DNA from: Thermodesulfobacteriota bacterium
GTDB taxonomy: Bacteria > Desulfobacterota > Desulfobacteria > Desulfobacterales > JAUWMJ01
Length of the DNA stretch: 37,888 nt
NCBI GenBank assembly: GCA_034189135.1
Contig: JAXHVO010000074.1
Span: forward strand, 1 to 37,888
Direction: 5' to 3'
Program-made: the position numbers and the translations under genes
Part shown: positions 16,589 through 24,898 of the stretch, piece after piece
Position numbering within the stretch: position 1 is the stretch's first letter
Layout of the letters: each line of letters opens with the position of its first letter
The notes under the pieces: model-generated
The model's input: the letters and a program-made list of their open reading frames with translations, nothing else
Databases searched by the model: none
Told to the model about the DNA's origin: nothing

Positions 16589-18007
16589 ATGACAAGTAAA
16601 AGTGGAAAAAACAGTGTCAGGGAAATCGTCTTGCTGGGAGTATTCTGGCGTATATTGATCATTGAAGGAATACTGCTGATAGGGACACTTATATACGCGG
16701 CTTTAACCGAAGATAAGGGATCTGTAGAACTCTTCTGGTATGCCATAAGAATCTTATCCCTTGTAGCAATCATCGTTTTGTTCATGATGATTACGCTCAA
16801 GAGCTTCCTTGAAAAACGAATCATTTCACCTCTTGAAACCATTGCCTCTGCCAATCAGCGTTTCCAGAACGATGACTCCTCAGCAAGGGAGGTAAGCCTG
16901 CCCGGAGACGCCCCTAAAGAGATCAAGGGAATCCTTTCCTCCCGTACACAGATGTTGGACACCATACTGAAGATATCAGAGGAACGCCTGCACCTTGTCA
17001 AATTTATTCGAGACACCTTCGGTCGCTATCTTTCCAAAAAAGTGGTTGATGAAATCCTTGAGTCACCGAATGGCAGGGAAATCGGCGGAAGAAGAGAAAC
17101 AGTGACGATCTTGATGTCCGATCTTCGCGGCTTCACCAGCCTGTCTGAAACCAGAGATCCCGAAGAAATGGTGCAGCTTTTGAATCGTTATCTTGAACGC
17201 ATGTCAAAGGTCATTATGGAATATGATGGGATGATAGATGAGTTCATTGGCGATGCAATCCTGGCAGTTTTCGGCGTGCCCGAAAAACATGATGATGATC
17301 CTCTGCGTGCAATTGCCTGTGCCCTTGCAATGCAAAATGCGCTGATGGAATTGAATCATGAGCTGATGGGTGAAGGTTATCCTGCCCTTGAGATGGGAAT
17401 AGGGGTCAACACCGGATCGGTCATTGTGGGCAATATTGGTTCAGAAATGAGAACAAAATACGGTATTGTGGGAACCACCGTTAACATCGCTTCCAGAATA
17501 GAATCCAATACTATTGGCGGGCAGGTTCTTGTCGGAGAAGCCACTTACCGTCTTGTCAAGGAGTGGGTGACCTCAGCTCCTACCCAGACCGTTATGATGA
17601 AAGGGTTAAAAAAGCCCCTGGTAATATATCCGGTAACTGCTATCGGGCCACCTTATGATGTTGATTTGGGCTTTCGGGTGGCCGGTAAGAATGGTATTGA
17701 AATCAGCCTTCCCTTTCACTGCTGGAAAGTGGAACACAAAAAAATAGCGAGCGAATCCATGTCGGGGGAAACCATAACCCTCAACGATAACGAGATAACC
17801 GCGTCAATTGAAACCCGTCTTGAACCCCTGACAGATATTAAACTGATATTTGATTTCTGTACGGACGCCCATTGTTTTGACGATATTTATGCTAAGATTT
17901 TATCCTCTGAAAAACAAAAAGATAAAATGATCACCCTGCTCAGAATTACTTCTATCAACCAAAAAGACAGGGATATTCTCACGAAATGGATTTCAGAGAT
18001 ATCTTAA
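16589..18007 (+). CDS. Membrane-bound class III adenylate cyclase with degenerate PilZ-like tail
   Basis: The product is 472 residues from ATG 16589; a longer TTG start at 16544 adds an unlikely 15-residue leader. Two N-terminal membrane helices (about 14-38 and 50-70) are followed by a HAMP-like linker and a cyclase domain (about 165-350). The metal-binding Asp residues are in MSDLRGF (about D178) and IDEFIGD (about D222). NTGSVIVGNIGSE and YGIVGTTVNIASRIES are the usual nucleotide and catalytic segments. The Thr in VGTTVN favours ATP as substrate. The last 110 residues have a beta-rich pattern ending in LRITSINQKDRDILTKWI, similar to a PilZ domain but without its RxxxR motif, so c-di-GMP binding is doubtful. 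Confidence 0.88.
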   Translation: MTSKSGKNSVREIVLLGVFWRILIIEGILLIGTLIYAALTEDKGSVELFWYAIRILSLVAIIVLFMMITLKSFLEKRIISPLETIASANQRFQNDDSSAREVSLPGDAPKEIKGILSSRTQMLDTILKISEERLHLVKFIRDTFGRYLSKKVVDEILESPNGREIGGRRETVTILMSDLRGFTSLSETRDPEEMVQLLNRYLERMSKVIMEYDGMIDEFIGDAILAVFGVPEKHDDDPLRAIACALAMQNALMELNHELMGEGYPALEMGIGVNTGSVIVGNIGSEMRTKYGIVGTTVNIASRIESNTIGGQVLVGEATYRLVKEWVTSAPTQTVMMKGLKKPLVIYPVTAIGPPYDVDLGFRVAGKNGIEISLPFHCWKVEHKKIASESMSGETITLNDNEITASIETRLEPLTDIKLIFDFCTDAHCFDDIYAKILSSEKQKDKMITLLRITSINQKDRDILTKWISEIS

Positions 18008-18312
18008 GCCTCGTAACCGGAGAACAAAACGAATAACTAGACAGGATAAATCAAATCCCAATCGCGTGCAACGTCTGACGCAGAAATGAATGAACCTTGA
18101 TGCTATGATAGCTGAACAAGGCTCAGTAGACGCTGGTTGCATATCATGTTTGGTTTGATTTTTTTTCGTGGCAAGCATTCTTTTTGCTTTTGCATTTGCT
18201 CATGTAAGGATTCAAATGCCCAAACGACATATGGTAAAAACCAAATATAAAATTGCTCTGTCTCGCATCCTAATTGAACGACTGGCGTAAACACAGGAAG
18301 AAGGAAAACACC
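18008..18312. other. Intergenic region upstream of the long plus-strand gene series
   Basis: These 305 nt hold no recognised gene, RNA or strong hairpin. A promoter for the following operon is expected here but none could be named with confidence. Confidence 0.4.
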
Positions 18313-19065
18313 ATGATGTTTCACAGGCACAAAATAGGTGTGGCTGCTCTGTTATGTTTTCTGATTGTGGGCTTGACAGCCACAGCCGCTCAAGGATTAG
18401 ACCACAGCCTTTATGCCGGGTTGCTAAAGAAATATGTGAACCACGGCGCGGTGAACTATCAGGGGTTTAAAAATGCAGAATCGGTCCTTGATCAATATCT
18501 AAAGAAGTTGCAAAAAGTCGATTCCAAGATGCTGTCGCGCAATGAGCAATTTGCGTTCTACATCAATGCTTACAACGCCTGGACCATTAAGCTTATCCTC
18601 AGCGGATATCCTGGGGTGAAATCCATTAAAGAGCTGGGAACCCTGTTTAAAAGCCCCTGGAAAAAAAAGATTTGCCGTATTGACGGCAAAATCATGACCT
18701 TAGATGACATTGAGCATGGTATACTCAGACCGGAGTTTAAGGACCCACGGGTTCATTTTGCCATAAATTGCGCCGCTAAAAGCTGCCCTCCTTTGCGATC
18801 GGAGCCATACCACGGGGATGCATTAGACCAACAACTGGATGAAATGACTGGGGCGTTTATTAACCATCTTGAAAGCAATCGCCTGGAAAACCACATGCTT
18901 TACGTGAGCAGTATCTTTAAGTGGTTTAAGGAAGATTTCAATAACGATATCATCGGCTTTTTTTTGAAGTATGCAAAAGGGGATCTGAAAGGTCAACTGG
19001 AGGCCGATAAAGAAAAGATTAAGGTTAAGTACCTGGACTATAATTGGTCTCTTAATGGAAAATAG
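18313..19065 (+). CDS. DUF547 domain-containing exported protein
   Basis: The product is 250 residues from the ATG following GGAAGAAGGAA; an upstream TTG at 18274 is not needed. A signal peptide covers about residues 1-27 (hydrophobic VAALLCFLIVGLTATAA). The mature part is the DUF547 domain, with NEQFAFYINAYNAWTIKLIL, VHFAINCAAKSCPPLRSEPY and SSIFKWFKEDF. The conserved Asn, His and Cys residues hint at an enzymatic or thiol-related function, but none is established. It is 11 nt from the downstream permease and opens a plus-strand series of redox and sulfur genes. Confidence 0.88.
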   Translation: MMFHRHKIGVAALLCFLIVGLTATAAQGLDHSLYAGLLKKYVNHGAVNYQGFKNAESVLDQYLKKLQKVDSKMLSRNEQFAFYINAYNAWTIKLILSGYPGVKSIKELGTLFKSPWKKKICRIDGKIMTLDDIEHGILRPEFKDPRVHFAINCAAKSCPPLRSEPYHGDALDQQLDEMTGAFINHLESNRLENHMLYVSSIFKWFKEDFNNDIIGFFLKYAKGDLKGQLEADKEKIKVKYLDYNWSLNGK

Positions 19066-19076
19066 AAAGAAGGCAA

Positions 19077-20411
19077 GTGGTGGAAAACGACCCATTCGTC
19101 AAATTAAATAGGATGAGATTTGCCTCGCTCATAGCTGTTGCAACTGGCCTTATGTTGTCCAGTGAGTCTCTGGCTTTACTGGGAAACAACGCAGGCGTGG
19201 CGGGGATGTCCTTCCTGATTTTTATACCTGCAGCTATACTCCTTCACCTGGTCACTGCTTTCAGTTTGGGGGAAATAATGTCCCCTTTCCCTGGCCCAGA
19301 AGCTGAGGCTCGGTTCATAAGAATGGCTTTGGGTCCCGTATTTGCCATCGTTTTTCCTATCGGTGCGCGGGTTTTGTTCACCGTTTGCGCTGCTACCGGA
19401 ATCCTGGCTACGGCCGGTTATGTGTTCAACGAGACGTTCCTTTTTTGGTTTCCAAACTTAGGTTTCTCCTTTTGTTTGCTGGGAATTCTGGTCTTAATAA
19501 ATCTACTCGGATCTAAGTTTTCGAAGACAGCTCAGATTATGTTTGTCTCGGTGGCCATTTTGGGCCTCTTGGTATTGTCCATAGGAGGCTTGTCAGGATG
19601 GGAGAATGTTCCTTCAGTAGCAGAGAATGCCAACCCCCCGTTTTTCCAAATCGCACGGGCAGCATTGTTTGCTCCGGTTATTTTTTTGGGATATGATCTG
19701 GCTGGGATGACCATTGAAAGGACAAGGAGGCATCCCTTTGCTCTGGTGAAGGCCATGGTCGGAGGACTTTTGTTAGTTGGTTTGATATTCTATCTGTGGG
19801 GAGTCGTTTCCCTAAAATACGTATCACCCGGCAAATTAGCTGACACGACAATCCCTTATACGATTACAGCTAAAGCCATTATGGGCGAAAAGGGTAGGAT
19901 TTTCATGGGAATAGTAATTCTGTCGGGCACCTGCGCTGCTGTAAATGCCTTATTTATGGCTGTTTCCAGAATGATTGCGGGTATGAGCACCCAGGGTCTC
20001 TTGCCATCTCTTTTGGGACCGGCCCGAAATGGCGCGCCGATTCCGCTTATCTTTCTGGGGATATGGACAGGGGCCATGATGGCTGTTGGGATGGCCGGAG
20101 AACCGGCATTGGCAGTATATACCAGGGCAGGTATGTGGCTTTGGCTTTTTAACTATGCCGTGATTCACCTTTGTGTTTTCATAATGAGCAGGCGTATGCC
20201 TGAAAAATCGAAACACATTCAGATTCGGGGTTATCGGGTATTTCCTATAGTCGCCTTTGCGGTATTGATTATGATTCTTGTTGGGCTGTTGTGGACCGAT
20301 GATGAATCAATACTTCTTATAAAGTCTATTTTTTTAATTGTGGCCGGTCTCTCTTTTTACGGTCTACTATGGATTCGTTTTAGCGGAAAAGTGACAGGCT
20401 TATCAAAGTAG
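19077..20411 (+). CDS. APC-family amino-acid/polyamine permease
   Basis: The product is 444 residues with about 12 membrane helices. The start is GTG, chosen because AGAAGG lies 5 nt upstream. The N-terminal helix reads RFASLIAVATGLMLSSESLALLG, followed by FSLGEIMSPFPGPEAEARFIRMALG, which matches the helix 2-3 region of APC permeases (the E-x-x-x-x-PxxGG-type segment, here degenerate). VIFLGYDLAGMTIERTRR lies at the middle, as in APC proteins. The substrate is unknown; the context suggests an amino acid or sulfur/selenium compound, but this is inference. It lies 11 nt after the DUF547 gene. Confidence 0.8.
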   Translation: MVENDPFVKLNRMRFASLIAVATGLMLSSESLALLGNNAGVAGMSFLIFIPAAILLHLVTAFSLGEIMSPFPGPEAEARFIRMALGPVFAIVFPIGARVLFTVCAATGILATAGYVFNETFLFWFPNLGFSFCLLGILVLINLLGSKFSKTAQIMFVSVAILGLLVLSIGGLSGWENVPSVAENANPPFFQIARAALFAPVIFLGYDLAGMTIERTRRHPFALVKAMVGGLLLVGLIFYLWGVVSLKYVSPGKLADTTIPYTITAKAIMGEKGRIFMGIVILSGTCAAVNALFMAVSRMIAGMSTQGLLPSLLGPARNGAPIPLIFLGIWTGAMMAVGMAGEPALAVYTRAGMWLWLFNYAVIHLCVFIMSRRMPEKSKHIQIRGYRVFPIVAFAVLIMILVGLLWTDDESILLIKSIFLIVAGLSFYGLLWIRFSGKVTGLSK

Positions 20412-20480
20412 TAATACCTGGATCTGTTTCTTGGGCAGGAAGCAGAAAAACCATAACACGAAACATAAGGAGGAAAAAAG

Positions 20481-20891
20481 ATGAGAGCAAGATTAGTTAG
20501 ACTCGTTACAGGGATAATCGGTGTGGTTATATTATGTATGTTGGCCCAATCGGCCATCGCGGCTGAGGTTCCCAGGATGACAAAGGAGGAGCTCAAGGCA
20601 AAGATTGGCAATTCTGACGTTATAATCGTGGATGTACGAGCTGGAAAGGACTGGAAGGGAAGTGAGTTTAAAATCAAGGGAGCAGTCAGAGAAAATCCGT
20701 CAAAGTTTAGTCCCTGGGCTGAAAAATATCCCAAGGACAAGACCCTTGTGCTTTATTGCGCCTGACCAGATGAGGGTACTAGTGCCGGGACGGCACAGAA
20801 GCTTATGGGAAAGGGATACACAAAAGTTTACGCTCTCAAGGGAGGCTGGCACGAGTGGTTCAGGGCCAACTATCCCGTTGAAGAGAAGTAA
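20481..20891 (+). CDS. Selenocysteine-containing rhodanese-like protein (TGA read as Sec)
   Basis: The full reading frame is 136 residues with an in-frame TGA at 20763-20765, codon 95. Before it lies a signal peptide (about 1-28, ending AIAA) and the first rhodanese half (VIIVDVRAGKDW). After it the same frame continues as PDEGTSAG, then VYALKGGWHEWF, the normal C-terminal rhodanese half, to TAA at 20889. Cys homologues read YCACPNEATSA in this loop, so YCA-U-PDEGTSA puts Sec exactly at a catalytic-loop cysteine. A 6-bp perfect hairpin with a GGA loop begins 16 nt after the TGA, as expected for a bacterial SECIS. AAGGAGG precedes the ATG. An ordinary gene caller would stop at residue 94. It is probably periplasmic and transfers or reduces sulfur or selenium species. 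A second rhodanese follows 42 nt on. Confidence 0.88.
20782..20796 (+). promoter_or_regulatory. Putative bacterial SECIS element of the Sec-rhodanese
   Basis: GTGCCG (20782-20787) pairs perfectly with CGGCAC (20791-20796) around a GGA loop. The loop lies 22 nt after the TGA codon, within the usual 16-37 nt range, and contains G in its first two positions, as bSECIS elements do. Confidence 0.7.
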
Positions 20892-20933
20892 ACTATAAAG
20901 AGTCATATTCTATCTAAAACGCTGAGTGTTATC

Positions 20934-21461
20934 ATGAAAATTGATTCTTTTATATTTCATACGAAAAGACATGCAAAAAGAAAGTTATCAGTCTGGAGAC
21001 TACCGCTTCTTTATCTCATTATCTTTGTCCAAGCCCCGGTCGCGGCGGAATATTTGACTGATGCGGCTAAGAAACGCAAAATTGATGAAATGTACCAAGG
21101 TTACCAAAAGGATTTTCCCACAGTAAAGGATTTTTCGGCAGAGCTGACCCTTGAGATTATGGACCGGAAAAAAATAATTCTGGTGGATATCCGAAAAACC
21201 AAAGAGCAGGCCGTGTCTATGATTACCGGGGCAATTACGGAAACGAAGTTCAGGCGAAACCTTTCCGCGTATCGGGACTATATCGTTATCGGATACTGCA
21301 CCATCGGTTCAAGAAGCGGTAAACTGGCTTCCAAGCTCAAAAAGAAAGGCATCAGGATGTTTAACATGCGGGGAGGAATACTGGCCTGGCTCCATGCCGG
21401 GGGAATCGTTCATAAGGATGGCAAGCCGGTGAATCGGGTGCACGTATACGGCAGGAAGTGA
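20934..21461 (+). CDS. Rhodanese-like sulfurtransferase, exported
   Basis: The product is 175 residues. An N-terminal hydrophobic segment (about 22-39, PLLYLIIFVQAPVAA) is likely a signal peptide or anchor. The rhodanese fold follows, with IILVDIRKTKEQAVSMITGA, the active-site loop GYCTIGSRSG (Cys with a downstream Arg), and MFNMRGGILAWLHAGG. The standard C-x4-R loop is complete, so this one does not need Sec. It follows the Sec-rhodanese by 42 nt and may act on the same periplasmic persulfide pool. The start ATG has a modest ribosome-binding site; an internal ATG is possible but would cut the signal region. Confidence 0.85.
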   Translation: MKIDSFIFHTKRHAKRKLSVWRLPLLYLIIFVQAPVAAEYLTDAAKKRKIDEMYQGYQKDFPTVKDFSAELTLEIMDRKKIILVDIRKTKEQAVSMITGAITETKFRRNLSAYRDYIVIGYCTIGSRSGKLASKLKKKGIRMFNMRGGILAWLHAGGIVHKDGKPVNRVHVYGRK

Positions 21462-21566
21462 GATTTGGCTCCTGTGACCATAAAGCCTGTGTGGTAATTA
21501 CCACTTTGAAGGCACGTGTTTATCTGCGTTAAAAAAATTATAAACCAGTACAATGGGGAGGACCTC

Positions 21567-23024
21567 ATGGCAGAATATGATTTTGATATTGGGATAATCG
21601 GTGGTGGCTCCGGGGGGCTTACCGTTGCGGCAGGGGCATCCCAGTTTGGAGCCAAAACACTCCTGGTAGAAAAAGAGAATGAACTGGGGGGCGATTGCCT
21701 CCACTTTGGCTGCGTTCCCAGTAAAACCCTGATCAAATCCGCTCATATCTATCATTTTATGAAAAATGCAAAAGAATTTGGCCTTCCCCAAACGGAATTA
21801 CCACCGGTGGATTATAGGCAGATTGCAACAAGAATTCAATCGGTGATCCGCACCATTCAGAAGCATGATTCTGAAGAAAGATTCTGCTCTCTGGGTGTAA
21901 AGGTGGAATTCGGCAGCCCGACCTTCTCCGACGAACACACCATCCGGTTAAACGGAAAAACATATTCAGCCAAGAACTGGGTGATCTCAACGGGCTCATC
22001 ACCTGCAATTCCTCCCATTGAGGGCCTGAATCAGACCCCATATATCACCAATAAAGAAATTTTTTCTTTGGACCATCTGCCCGAGTCCATGGCTATACTG
22101 GGCGGTGGCCCCATTGGAATCGAGATGGGCCAGGCGTTTTGCCGTCTGGGAACGAAAGTGTTTATTATTGATCGTGACAATCAGATCCTTGTCAAAGAGG
22201 ACAAGGATATGGCGGATGGAGTTATGAATGTGATGCGTTCCGAAGGAGTTGTATTCCATCTAAACGCTTCCATTGAAGCAACCAAAAACAAAGGCTCTGA
22301 AAAAGAAGTCATTATAAAGGATGCGGATGGGAACACCAGGCGTTTGAAGGCGGAGTCCATACTTGTTGCTCTGGGAAGAAGTGCCAATGTTGAAGGGCTT
22401 GGCCTGGAAGATATCGGCATTGAATCTAGCCCAAGAGGCATTAAGGTGAATAACCGGTTGAAAACAAAACACAAGCATATTTATGCGGCAGGTGATGTGA
22501 CCGGTGGATATCAATTTACCCATGCCGCAGGATATGAGGGGGGCATTGTGATCAGCAATGCCATTTTACATTTTCCCCGAAAGACCGACTACACCTTTCT
22601 TCCATGGTGTACTTACACAGATCCCGAACTTGCCAGCATTGGCATGAATGAAAAGGCCGCCAGGGCAGCCGGAATTAAATATTCCATTTGGACGGAAGCC
22701 TTCAAAGATAATGACCGCAGCCTGGCAGAGGGCGAAAGGATTGGAAAGATAAAGATGATCCTGGATGAAAAAGAAAAACCCCTGGGCGTTCAGATTTTAG
22801 GGCCCCATGCCGGAGAACTGCTCGGGGAGTGGGTGGCTGTCTTAAACGGAAAAGTGAAGCTTTCCACCCTGGCTGCTGCCGTTCACCCCTATCCGACGAT
22901 TGGTGAGATCAACAAGCGTGTGGCCGGCTCGTTCTTTTCTCCCAAAATATTTTCTGAAAAAATAAAAAAGGGGCTTAAATTTTTCTTTCAGCTCAAAGGC
23001 AGGGCCTGTGAGCTGAAAGAATAG
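21567..23024 (+). CDS. FAD-dependent pyridine-nucleotide disulfide oxidoreductase (Lpd/MerA-like)
   Basis: The product is 485 residues from the ATG behind GGGGAGG; a longer TTG start at 21516 is not preferred. FAD binding is GIIGGGSGGLTVAAGA. The redox disulfide is in GGDCLHFGCVPSK (C-x4-C). NAD(P)H binding is AILGGGPIGIEMGQAF. The C-terminal dimer interface contains HPYPTIGEI, the His-Glu pair found in dihydrolipoamide dehydrogenase and mercuric reductase. It lacks the N-terminal heavy-metal domain and the C-terminal vicinal cysteines of MerA, and no lipoyl-complex genes lie nearby. It probably reduces a small disulfide or metalloid-thiol substrate. It is 18 nt from the TVP38 gene, a frequent gene pair. 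Confidence 0.88.
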   Translation: MAEYDFDIGIIGGGSGGLTVAAGASQFGAKTLLVEKENELGGDCLHFGCVPSKTLIKSAHIYHFMKNAKEFGLPQTELPPVDYRQIATRIQSVIRTIQKHDSEERFCSLGVKVEFGSPTFSDEHTIRLNGKTYSAKNWVISTGSSPAIPPIEGLNQTPYITNKEIFSLDHLPESMAILGGGPIGIEMGQAFCRLGTKVFIIDRDNQILVKEDKDMADGVMNVMRSEGVVFHLNASIEATKNKGSEKEVIIKDADGNTRRLKAESILVALGRSANVEGLGLEDIGIESSPRGIKVNNRLKTKHKHIYAAGDVTGGYQFTHAAGYEGGIVISNAILHFPRKTDYTFLPWCTYTDPELASIGMNEKAARAAGIKYSIWTEAFKDNDRSLAEGERIGKIKMILDEKEKPLGVQILGPHAGELLGEWVAVLNGKVKLSTLAAAVHPYPTIGEINKRVAGSFFSPKIFSEKIKKGLKFFFQLKGRACELKE

Positions 23025-23042
23025 GCACTAAGGAGCAAAACC

Positions 23043-23741
23043 ATGGAAGCAGCCACACCACAAACGGTAAAAAGCCGGAGTCGAGCCCTATTCAAGGCGG
23101 GCATCTTTCTTGGGTTTATTATTTTGGCCATTTACCTGATTCGTTTTACCCCGATTAAGAATTATCTTACCGCACAAGCCCTGGGGGACTTTCTGGAAAT
23201 AGCAGGATACTGGGCGCCGGTGCTGTTTGTGTTGATCTACACCGTTGGGGTTTGTGTGTTTTTGCCGGGAACATTGCTGACCGGTCTGGGAGCCGCCATT
23301 TTCGGAGCTTACTGGGGCTTTTTATATGTCTGGATCGGAGCCATGTTGGGCGCAAGCGCTGCATTCTTTATCGGACGAACCCTGGGAAGGGAGTTTGCTG
23401 CCTCGCTGATCGGAGACCGGCTTAAAAAATATGACGATGGCATCGAACGAAACGGTTTTGCCACAGTACTTTACCTGCGCCTGGTCTATTTCCCGTTCAC
23501 ACCCATGAATTTCGGTATGGGGCTAACCAAGGTACACTTCCGTGATTATTTTTCCGGTACCGGTTTAGGTATTATAGTGGGAACATTTATTTTCACGTTC
23601 TTTATCGGAACATTAAAAGAGGTATGGGCATCCGGTAACTGGGGAGAGCTGATATCTTTTAAGGTTTTCTTTTCAATCGGATTGTTCATCTTTTCATTCT
23701 TCATCCCAAAGATCATTAAGGCGGTAAAGGGAGAGAAATAA
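23043..23741 (+). CDS. TVP38/TMEM64 (DedA-like) membrane protein
   Basis: The product is 232 residues with about five to six membrane segments. It contains the family glycine-rich stretch beginning FLPGTLLTGLG and ending FFIGRTLGRE, as well as LRLVYFPFTPMNFGMGL. AAGGAGCAAAACC precedes the ATG. Family members are putative membrane transport or scramblase proteins, and several are linked to metal or selenite handling, but the substrate is unknown. It follows the disulfide oxidoreductase closely, and the pair is probably one transcript. Confidence 0.87.
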   Translation: MEAATPQTVKSRSRALFKAGIFLGFIILAIYLIRFTPIKNYLTAQALGDFLEIAGYWAPVLFVLIYTVGVCVFLPGTLLTGLGAAIFGAYWGFLYVWIGAMLGASAAFFIGRTLGREFAASLIGDRLKKYDDGIERNGFATVLYLRLVYFPFTPMNFGMGLTKVHFRDYFSGTGLGIIVGTFIFTFFIGTLKEVWASGNWGELISFKVFFSIGLFIFSFFIPKIIKAVKGEK

Positions 23742-23971
23742 GTTAATATGCCTTTGTATGTTTTTAAATGCATATATTTGATAAGCAATTGAAAGAAAGA
23801 GCTTTTCATACAAGGTGAGCCAGTTTCAAAATGTTCAATTTTGTTCGAGATCAAGGAAGGTGAAAATTTTAACCACAGGAATACATGGAGTATTTCGAGG
23901 ATTAAAATTTGAGCCTGACGCAGATATCGGACAAAAGGGGACGTTTTGAAATTGGCTCAGGAGGATATTAA

Positions 23972-24883
23972 ATGCAACTAGCGATAATCGGATTGGGTCG
24001 AATGGGTATGAATATGGCAAAAAGACTTTTGCAGGGAGGGCACCAGGTCGTCGCTTTTAACCGAACACCAGGCAAGACCGACCAGTTGGCCAAAGAAGGG
24101 GCAATCGGAGCCTACTCTATTTCCCAGGTGGTGGATAAACTTTCTCCTCCCCGTATCGCATGGATCATGCTGCCGGCCGGCTCCGCGGTGGATAAACATA
24201 TCAACCAGCTAAAAAAAATACTGTCTCCCAACGATATTGTGATTGACGGTGGAAACACCTATTACAAGGACGATATTCGAAGGAGCACCCTGCTTGCCAA
24301 AAGTGATATTAATTTTATGGATGTGGGTGTCAGCGGAGGTATATGGGGCCTGGAAAAAGGCTATTGCCTGATGATTGGCGGGGAAAAACAGACTTACCGG
24401 TATGTTGAGCCCATATTTAAGACCCTGGCCCCCGAAAAAGGATATCTTTTTTGCGGAGGTGTGGGTGCCGGACATTTTGTTAAAATGGTCCATAACGGCA
24501 TTGAATACGGCATGATGCAGGCCTACGGTGAAGGATTCGATATTTTAGAAGCATCCCCTTACGGTGAGTCACTGGACTATGCCGCAGTGTCGCACCTTTG
24601 GAATCAGGGGAGTGTGGTTCGCTCATGGTTACTTGAACTGATGGAATCCGCCTTTGGAGACGATCCTAAACTTTCGGATATCAGAGGGTATGTGGAAGAT
24701 TCGGGAGAAGGCCGCTGGACCATACAGCAGGCGATCGAAACCGGCGTATCGGCACCGGTCATTGCTTTATCTTTAATGCGCAGATTTCGATCTCAAGTAC
24801 AGGATTCTTTCTCAGATAAAGTGGTGGCCGCCCTTCGACGGGAGTTTGGCGGGCATAAGACCAAAGCGGCAGGCATGAAGTGA
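23972..24883 (+). CDS. gnd: 6-phosphogluconate dehydrogenase, decarboxylating (short type)
   Basis: The product is 303 residues, the length of the short GntZ/YqeC-type enzyme. It makes ribulose 5-phosphate, CO2 and NAD(P)H. The nucleotide-binding GLGRMGMNMAKRLLQGG lies at the N-terminus. The catalytic segments are GVSGGIWGLEKGYCLMIGG and FVKMVHNGIEYGMMQAYGE, with the Lys and HNGxEY pair. AGGAGG lies 7 nt before the ATG. It is the first of three oxidative pentose-phosphate genes in this window, and zwf follows 15 nt later. Confidence 0.92.
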   Translation: MQLAIIGLGRMGMNMAKRLLQGGHQVVAFNRTPGKTDQLAKEGAIGAYSISQVVDKLSPPRIAWIMLPAGSAVDKHINQLKKILSPNDIVIDGGNTYYKDDIRRSTLLAKSDINFMDVGVSGGIWGLEKGYCLMIGGEKQTYRYVEPIFKTLAPEKGYLFCGGVGAGHFVKMVHNGIEYGMMQAYGEGFDILEASPYGESLDYAAVSHLWNQGSVVRSWLLELMESAFGDDPKLSDIRGYVEDSGEGRWTIQQAIETGVSAPVIALSLMRRFRSQVQDSFSDKVVAALRREFGGHKTKAAGMK

Positions 24884-24898
24884 AAAGTCAGGTAATGG

